Source of the DNA: Burkholderiaceae bacterium
GTDB taxonomy: Bacteria; Pseudomonadota; Gammaproteobacteria; Burkholderiales; Burkholderiaceae
Length of the DNA stretch: 9,530 nucleotides
Direction: 5' to 3'
NCBI GenBank assembly: GCA_022701845.1
Contig: JAKONS010000420.1
Coordinates: 1-9,530 of the forward strand
The notes beneath the pieces were generated by a model that did not search any database, was not told the origin of the DNA, and worked only from the letters and a program-made list of their open reading frames with translations. Below, piece by piece: positions 6,444 through 9,530 of the stretch. Made by a program: the position numbers and the translations under genes. Each line of letters begins with the position of its first letter. Positions within the stretch are counted from its first letter, which is position 1.

Positions 6444-7424
6444 ATGCCCGTCTGCCTCGTCGTCCAGCCCATCCACCCCGCCGGCATCCACAAGCTGGAA
6501 GCCGCCGGCATCGAGGTGCGCCGCGCCTCGGCCGCCGACATGCCGACGGTGGCCCGCGAGATCGCCGGCTGCGACGCGGTCATCACCCGCAACGCCGGCC
6601 TCGACACCGCCGCGATCGAGGCCGGCACGCGGCTGCGGGTCATCGCCAACCACGGCGTTGGCACCAACAAGCTCGACGTGGCACTGGCCGCCCGGCTGGC
6701 AATACCGATCGTCTTCACCCCGTTCGCCAACGCCCGCTCGGTGGCCGAGCATGCGGTGATGCTGATGCTGGCGGTGGGCAAGCGCCTGCGCGCCTGCGAC
6801 GAAGCGGTGCGCGGCGGCGACTGGGACTACCGCTACCGGCCCGGCCTGCAGGAGTTGCACGGCAGGACGCTGGGCGTGGTCGGCTTCGGCACCATTGGCC
6901 GCATGACCGCCGACATCGCCTCGCGCGGCTTCGGCATGCGGGTGATCGTGCATTCGCCCTCGGCCGCGCCGGAGGTGATCGCCGCGCACGGCGCGGTGGC
7001 CTGCGCCACGCTCGACGAGCTGCTGGCCGCCGCCGACGTGGTGTCGCTCCACCGCCCCTCGCGGCCCGACACCCGCCACCTGATCAACGTCGCCACGCTG
7101 GCGGCGATGCGGCCGGGCACCATCCTGGTCAACACCGCGCGCGCCGACCTGATCGACACCGCGGCGCTGGTCGACGCCCTGCGCCAGGGCCGCATCGCCG
7201 GTGCCGGCATCGACGTGTTCGACCAGGAGCCGGTGCCGGCCGGCCATGCGCTGCTCGACCTGCCGAACGTGGTGCTCACCCCGCACACCGCCGGCAGCAC
7301 CGACGAAGCGCTGCAGCAGACCGCCGAGCAGTGCGCCGACCAGATCGTCGACGTGCTGGCGGGCCGCCAGCCGCCGCACCTGGTGAACCCGGCGGTGTGG
7401 CCGGCACGCCGCTTCGGCGGGTAG
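6444..7424 (+). CDS. D-isomer-specific 2-hydroxyacid dehydrogenase
   Basis: This 326-residue NAD(P)-dependent enzyme should interconvert a 2-oxo acid and its D-2-hydroxy acid. It shows the nucleotide-binding G147-F-G-T-I-G152, and the Arg-Glu-His catalytic set: Arg233 in NTARADLID, Glu262 in FDQEP and His281 in LTPHTAGSTDEA. N-terminal substrate-loop residues ANHGVGTNKLD (69-79) are typical. Where NAD-preferring members have Asp at the end of the second strand (AYDP), this has Ser171 (VHSP), hinting at NADP use. The start at 6444 fits the conserved first strand (MPVCLVVQPI); a TTG at 6411 would add 11 atypical residues. It is the last gene of the operon, 37 nt after the amidohydrolase. It may reduce glyoxylate, hydroxypyruvate or an oxo acid released by the aldolase. 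Confidence 0.92.
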   Translation: MPVCLVVQPIHPAGIHKLEAAGIEVRRASAADMPTVAREIAGCDAVITRNAGLDTAAIEAGTRLRVIANHGVGTNKLDVALAARLAIPIVFTPFANARSVAEHAVMLMLAVGKRLRACDEAVRGGDWDYRYRPGLQELHGRTLGVVGFGTIGRMTADIASRGFGMRVIVHSPSAAPEVIAAHGAVACATLDELLAAADVVSLHRPSRPDTRHLINVATLAAMRPGTILVNTARADLIDTAALVDALRQGRIAGAGIDVFDQEPVPAGHALLDLPNVVLTPHTAGSTDEALQQTAEQCADQIVDVLAGRQPPHLVNPAVWPARRFGG

Positions 7425-7450
7425 GGCGCCGCGGCGCCGGCGCGGCCCTA
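7422..7450 (+). terminator. GC-rich hairpin beginning in the dehydrogenase stop codon
   Basis: TAGGG (7422-7426) pairs with CCCTA (7446-7450), and CCGCG (7429-7433) pairs with CGCGG (7441-7445). This gives about 10 bp with a 2-nt bulge and a 7-nt loop. It sits where the operon should end, but no U-tract follows, so it is not a standard intrinsic terminator. It may stall polymerase for Rho or protect the mRNA 3' end. A second small dyad, GCGGA-A-TCCGC, follows at 7451-7461. Confidence 0.35.
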
Positions 7451-7497
7451 GCGGAATCCGCTTGGCCGTACATCCCCGGGCGAAAGACGCTTGCGGC

Positions 7498-7503
7498 TAC
7501 TAT
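7498..7503 (+). promoter_or_regulatory. Candidate -10 element for folE
   Basis: TACTAT lies 6 nt before the folE ATG, so transcription would start at or next to the ATG. No convincing -35 is seen 16-18 nt upstream, where the sequence is CCGGGC-like, and no Shine-Dalgarno precedes the start. This agrees with a leaderless or very short leader, but the call rests on one hexamer. Confidence 0.3.
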
Positions 7504-7509
7504 TGCCGG

Positions 7510-8244
7510 ATGCTACAGAAGGCCCCCACATCCATCAGCGGTGACGAATCACCACAGGCCCCGGACGACCACGGAACGCCTGTCTCGGTGAAGATCCGCG
7601 AGCGCCTGCTGGCCGCCAAGCAGCGCTTCCACGCCAACGACAACATCGCCGATTTCATCGAGCCAGGCGAGCTCGACGCGCTGCTCGACGAGGTGCAGGA
7701 AAAGATGCGCGGCGTGCTCGACAGCCTGGTGATCGACACCGAGAACGACCACAACACCGCCGAGACCGCCCGGCGCGTGGCCAAGATGTATGTGAAGGAG
7801 GTGTTCTCCGGCCGCTATCTGGAGTCGCCGCGGGTCACCGAATTTCCCAACGCCGAACGGCTGAACGAGCTGCTGATCGTCGGCCCGATCACGGTGCGCA
7901 GCGCCTGCAGCCACCATTTCTGCCCGGTCATGGGGCGCATCTGGATCGGCATCATGCCGAACGTCACCTCCAACGTGCTGGGCCTGTCGAAGTACGCCCG
8001 GCTGGTCGACTGGATCATGAACCGGCCGCAGATCCAGGAAGAGGCGGTGGTGCAGCTGGCCGACGTGATCGAGAAGAAGGTCAAGCCCGACGGCATGGCC
8101 ATCGTGATGGAAGCCAGCCACTTCTGCATGTCGTGGCGCGGCATCAAGGAGAGCGACAGCAAGATGGTCAACTCGGTCATGCGCGGCTCCTTCCTGAAGG
8201 ACACCGCGCTGCGCCGCGAGTTCCTGTCGCTCATTCCGCGTTGA
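7510..8244 (+). CDS. folE: GTP cyclohydrolase I
   Basis: This 244-residue cytosolic enzyme converts GTP to 7,8-dihydroneopterin triphosphate, the first step to folate and tetrahydropterin. The zinc and catalytic residues are all visible: Cys133, His135 and His136 in SACSHHFCP, and Cys206 in SHFCMSWRG. Other family text includes NDHNTAETARRVAKMY (79-94), GLSKYARLVDW and RPQIQEEAVVQLA. The tail FLKDTALRREFLSLIPR matches the form I recall from Burkholderiales. Compared with E. coli FolE the C-terminal segment reads SVMRGSFLK rather than TSLGGLFK. An in-frame TTG at 7462 is open, but the ATG at 7510 is preferred; the N-terminal 25 or so residues are variable and probably disordered. The pterin product is also a cofactor for aromatic amino acid hydroxylases, but nothing ties this gene to the upstream catabolic operon. 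Confidence 0.95.
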   Translation: MLQKAPTSISGDESPQAPDDHGTPVSVKIRERLLAAKQRFHANDNIADFIEPGELDALLDEVQEKMRGVLDSLVIDTENDHNTAETARRVAKMYVKEVFSGRYLESPRVTEFPNAERLNELLIVGPITVRSACSHHFCPVMGRIWIGIMPNVTSNVLGLSKYARLVDWIMNRPQIQEEAVVQLADVIEKKVKPDGMAIVMEASHFCMSWRGIKESDSKMVNSVMRGSFLKDTALRREFLSLIPR

Positions 8245-9146
8245 GCGCCACGCCGCCGACTGCGGCCGCACCGCCGCTGCTGTTCGGCTGCGACTTCTCC
8301 AGCGCTCCGAGCCGGCGCAAGCCGATCGTGGTGGCGCGCGGCCGGGTCTCCGGCGCTTCGGTGCTGCTCGACGGCCTGGATCGTTTCGACACGCTGGACG
8401 CCTTCGCCGCCTGGCTGGGCGCGCCGGGCGCCTGGGTCGGCGGCTTCGACCTGCCGTTCGGCCTGCCGCGGCCGCTGGTCGAGGCGCTGGGCTGGCCCAC
8501 CGACTGGGCCGCCTGCATGGACCACTACGCCACGCTCACCCGCGAGCAGATCCGCGCCACCTTCGCCGCGTTCTGCGACGCCCGGCCGGTCGGCGGCAAG
8601 TTCGCCCACCGCGCCACCGACCTGCCGGCGGGCTCGAGCCCGTCGATGAAATGGGTCAACCCGCCGGTCGCCTACATGCTGCACGCCGGCGTGCCGCTGC
8701 TGCGCGCTGCGGGTGCGTACCTGGTCGGCGTGCAGGCGCACGACCCGGCGGCCGCCAAGGTGGCGCTGGAGGCCTACCCCGGGCTGCCGGCGCGCGCGGT
8801 GCTGGGCCGCCGCAGCTACAAGAGCGACGACCGCGCCAAGCAGACACCCGACCGGCTGATCGCCCGCAAGGATCTGCTGGCCGCGCTGGAAACCGGCGCG
8901 CCGGCTACGCAGCCGCTGCTCGGCGGCCTGCGCCTGAAGCTGCGCATGGCGCAGCACGACGCCCTGGTGGCCGACGCCAGCGGCGACAGCCTGGATGCCG
9001 TGCTGTGCCTGCTGCAGGCCGCCTGGGGCGCGCGCCGGCATGCCGCCGGCGCGCCGCGCTACGGGCTGCCGGCCGAGGTCGATCTGCTGGAGGGCTGGAT
9101 CGTCGGCGCCGGTGCGGTCGAGCTGCCGCCGGAAGGCGCGAACTAG
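8241..9146 (+). CDS. DUF429 family protein (predicted RNase H-like fold)
   Basis: This 301-residue protein has no established function; the family is described as a predicted nuclease with an RNase H fold. The acidic positions expected of that fold are present: Asp18 in LFGCDFS, Asp70 in GGFDLPFGLP, Glu178 in LEAYPG, and Asp249/Asp252 in GDSLDAVLCLLQAAW. The C-terminal DAxxCLLQA helix is a strong family mark. The start proposed is a TTG sharing bases with the folE stop (TTGA), the last usable codon before the conserved first strand; GTG codons further inside folE are open but would overlap it more. There is no clear ribosome site, so translation probably depends on ribosomes finishing folE. 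This coupling suggests a shared role or only shared dosage. The family call is confident, the biochemical activity is not. Confidence 0.82.
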   Translation: MSATPPTAAAPPLLFGCDFSSAPSRRKPIVVARGRVSGASVLLDGLDRFDTLDAFAAWLGAPGAWVGGFDLPFGLPRPLVEALGWPTDWAACMDHYATLTREQIRATFAAFCDARPVGGKFAHRATDLPAGSSPSMKWVNPPVAYMLHAGVPLLRAAGAYLVGVQAHDPAAAKVALEAYPGLPARAVLGRRSYKSDDRAKQTPDRLIARKDLLAALETGAPATQPLLGGLRLKLRMAQHDALVADASGDSLDAVLCLLQAAWGARRHAAGAPRYGLPAEVDLLEGWIVGAGAVELPPEGAN

Positions 9147-9147
9147 G

Positions 9148-9381
9148 GTGGCGCCGGTGCGGTCCGTCGCACGGTGGCTGCCGTCGGCATTCGCGGCGCT
9201 GTGCCTCGGCGCCGTCGTGGCCCGGGCCGGGGCGGCGCCGGCGCCGTACTACCAGTGGCGCAGCCTCTCGGGCAGCGGCCAGGCCTGCGCGCAGACCTCG
9301 CCCGGCGAGGGCTGGGCGCAGGCGGGCGGCCCGTTCGTCGATGCGGCCTGCACACGGCCCCTTCGGATGGTCCGGCTGTGA
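9148..9381 (+). CDS. Small secreted or periplasmic protein, conserved hypothetical
   Basis: A 77-residue frame starts at a GTG one base after the DUF429 stop, with GGAAGG (9131-9136) upstream as ribosome site (about 11 nt spacing, rather long). Residues 1-30 look like a Sec signal: Arg residues, then a core around LPSAFAALCLGAVVARA, with cleavage possible after ARA or GAA. The short mature part is YYQWRS...ACAQTSPGEGWAQAGGPFVDAAC, with two cysteines (Cys47, Cys68) that could form a disulphide. I recall similar short proteins with a QW-x-S...CAQTSPGEGW pattern in related bacteria, without a known function. The frame runs open upstream inside the DUF429 gene, but the residues there are typical out-of-frame noise. 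Confidence 0.6.
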   Translation: MAPVRSVARWLPSAFAALCLGAVVARAGAAPAPYYQWRSLSGSGQACAQTSPGEGWAQAGGPFVDAACTRPLRMVRL

Positions 9382-9393
9382 TCGCCCGCGGTC

Positions 9394-9399
9394 GATAAT
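9394..9399 (+). promoter_or_regulatory. Candidate -10 element for the histidine phosphatase gene
   Basis: GATAAT lies 5 nt before the ATG at 9405, in a 23-nt gap after the small secreted protein. A transcript from here would begin at or beside the ATG. There is no clear -35 and no Shine-Dalgarno. The arrangement mirrors that before folE. Confidence 0.3.
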
Positions 9400-9404
9400 T
9401 CCGC

Positions 9405-9530
9405 ATGACCGATGCCATCCTGATCCGCCACGGCGAAACCGACTGGAACCGTGTGCTGCGCTTCCAGGGCCAGGCCGACATTCCGCTCAACGCCGCCGGG
9501 CTGGCGCAGGCCGAACGGCTCGCCGCGCGG
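9405..9530 (+). CDS. Histidine phosphatase superfamily (phosphoglycerate mutase-like), 5' part
   Basis: The first 42 codons are present before the window ends. They encode the phosphatase signature near the N-terminus: [11 protein letters not shown] (5-15), whose His9 is the expected phospho-accepting residue, with Arg8 and Glu11 beside it, then [22 protein letters not shown] (19-40). The QGxxDxPLNxxGxxQA run is typical of GpmB/CobC-like phosphatases. Substrate identity (phosphoglycerate, alpha-ribazole phosphate or another phosphate ester) cannot be judged from this fragment. It starts 23 nt after the small secreted protein and may have its own promoter. Confidence 0.9.
   Translation, partial: MTDAILIRHGETDWNRVLRFQGQADIPLNAAGLAQAERLAAR

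Noticed and set aside
5114..6781. 555-codon minus-strand frame opposite the amidohydrolase and dehydrogenase
   Set aside because: It has no domain signature, its composition is typical of antisense GC-rich DNA, and both sense genes have intact catalytic motifs.
5997..7379. 460-codon minus-strand frame opposite the dehydrogenase
   Set aside because: It is low-complexity Arg/Gly/Pro text without motifs, opposite a gene with a complete Rossmann motif and catalytic triad.
7462..7509. TTG start giving folE 16 more N-terminal residues
   Set aside because: The added residues do not resemble the family N-terminus, and the ATG at 7510 has a promoter-like hexamer at a fitting distance.
1..9530. Search for CRISPR repeats, transposase genes, terminal inverted repeats, tRNA or phage genes
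   Set aside because: By reading I found no regularly spaced repeats, no transposase or integrase motifs and no tRNA-like fold. Apart from the AT-rich promoter island, composition is even, so there is no sign of an inserted element or defence system.

Overview
The window is GC-rich (roughly 70% by eye) and tightly packed with genes. It looks like a chromosomal stretch of a betaproteobacterium, most likely of the order Burkholderiales. Three things suggest this: a Bug/TctC-type periplasmic binding protein heading a catabolic operon, a NagG/AndAc-like Rieske oxygenase, and a folE - DUF429 - histidine phosphatase neighbourhood with Burkholderiales-like protein sequences. No tRNA, rRNA, CRISPR array, insertion sequence or phage gene was seen.

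Left part (1-2322, all minus strand): a LysR-type regulator (1405-2322) is followed by the large subunit of a group III Rieske non-heme iron oxygenase (17-1282). The first four codons of another gene follow at the window edge; this is probably the small subunit. An AT-rich island (about 2323-2390) separates lysR from the divergent plus-strand operon. It carries an inverted repeat overlapping a plausible promoter.

Middle part (2487-7424, all plus strand): five closely spaced genes encode a tripartite-tricarboxylate (Bug) binding protein, an HpcH/HpaI class II aldolase, a maleate isomerase/arylmalonate decarboxylase-family protein with both catalytic cysteines, an M20 zinc amidohydrolase of the carbamoylase/allantoate type, and a D-2-hydroxyacid dehydrogenase. 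With the oxygenase and regulator this reads as a catabolic locus. A plausible order is uptake of a carboxylate, ring hydroxylation, C-N hydrolysis, isomerisation or decarboxylation, aldol cleavage, and 2-oxo/2-hydroxy acid reduction. The substrate cannot be named from sequence and the combination matches no pathway I know well. It is the best candidate here for something undescribed.

Right part (7425-9530, plus strand): this is more housekeeping in character. After a GC-rich hairpin come GTP cyclohydrolase I (folE), a DUF429 RNase H-fold protein overlapping it by TTGA, a 77-residue predicted secreted protein, and the start of a histidine phosphatase cut by the window end. Both folE and the phosphatase have a -10-like hexamer 5-6 nt before their ATG and no clear Shine-Dalgarno, which suggests leaderless or near-leaderless transcripts.

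Many long reading frames on the opposite strand or in shifted frames are Arg/His/Ala-rich artefacts of high GC and are left out.
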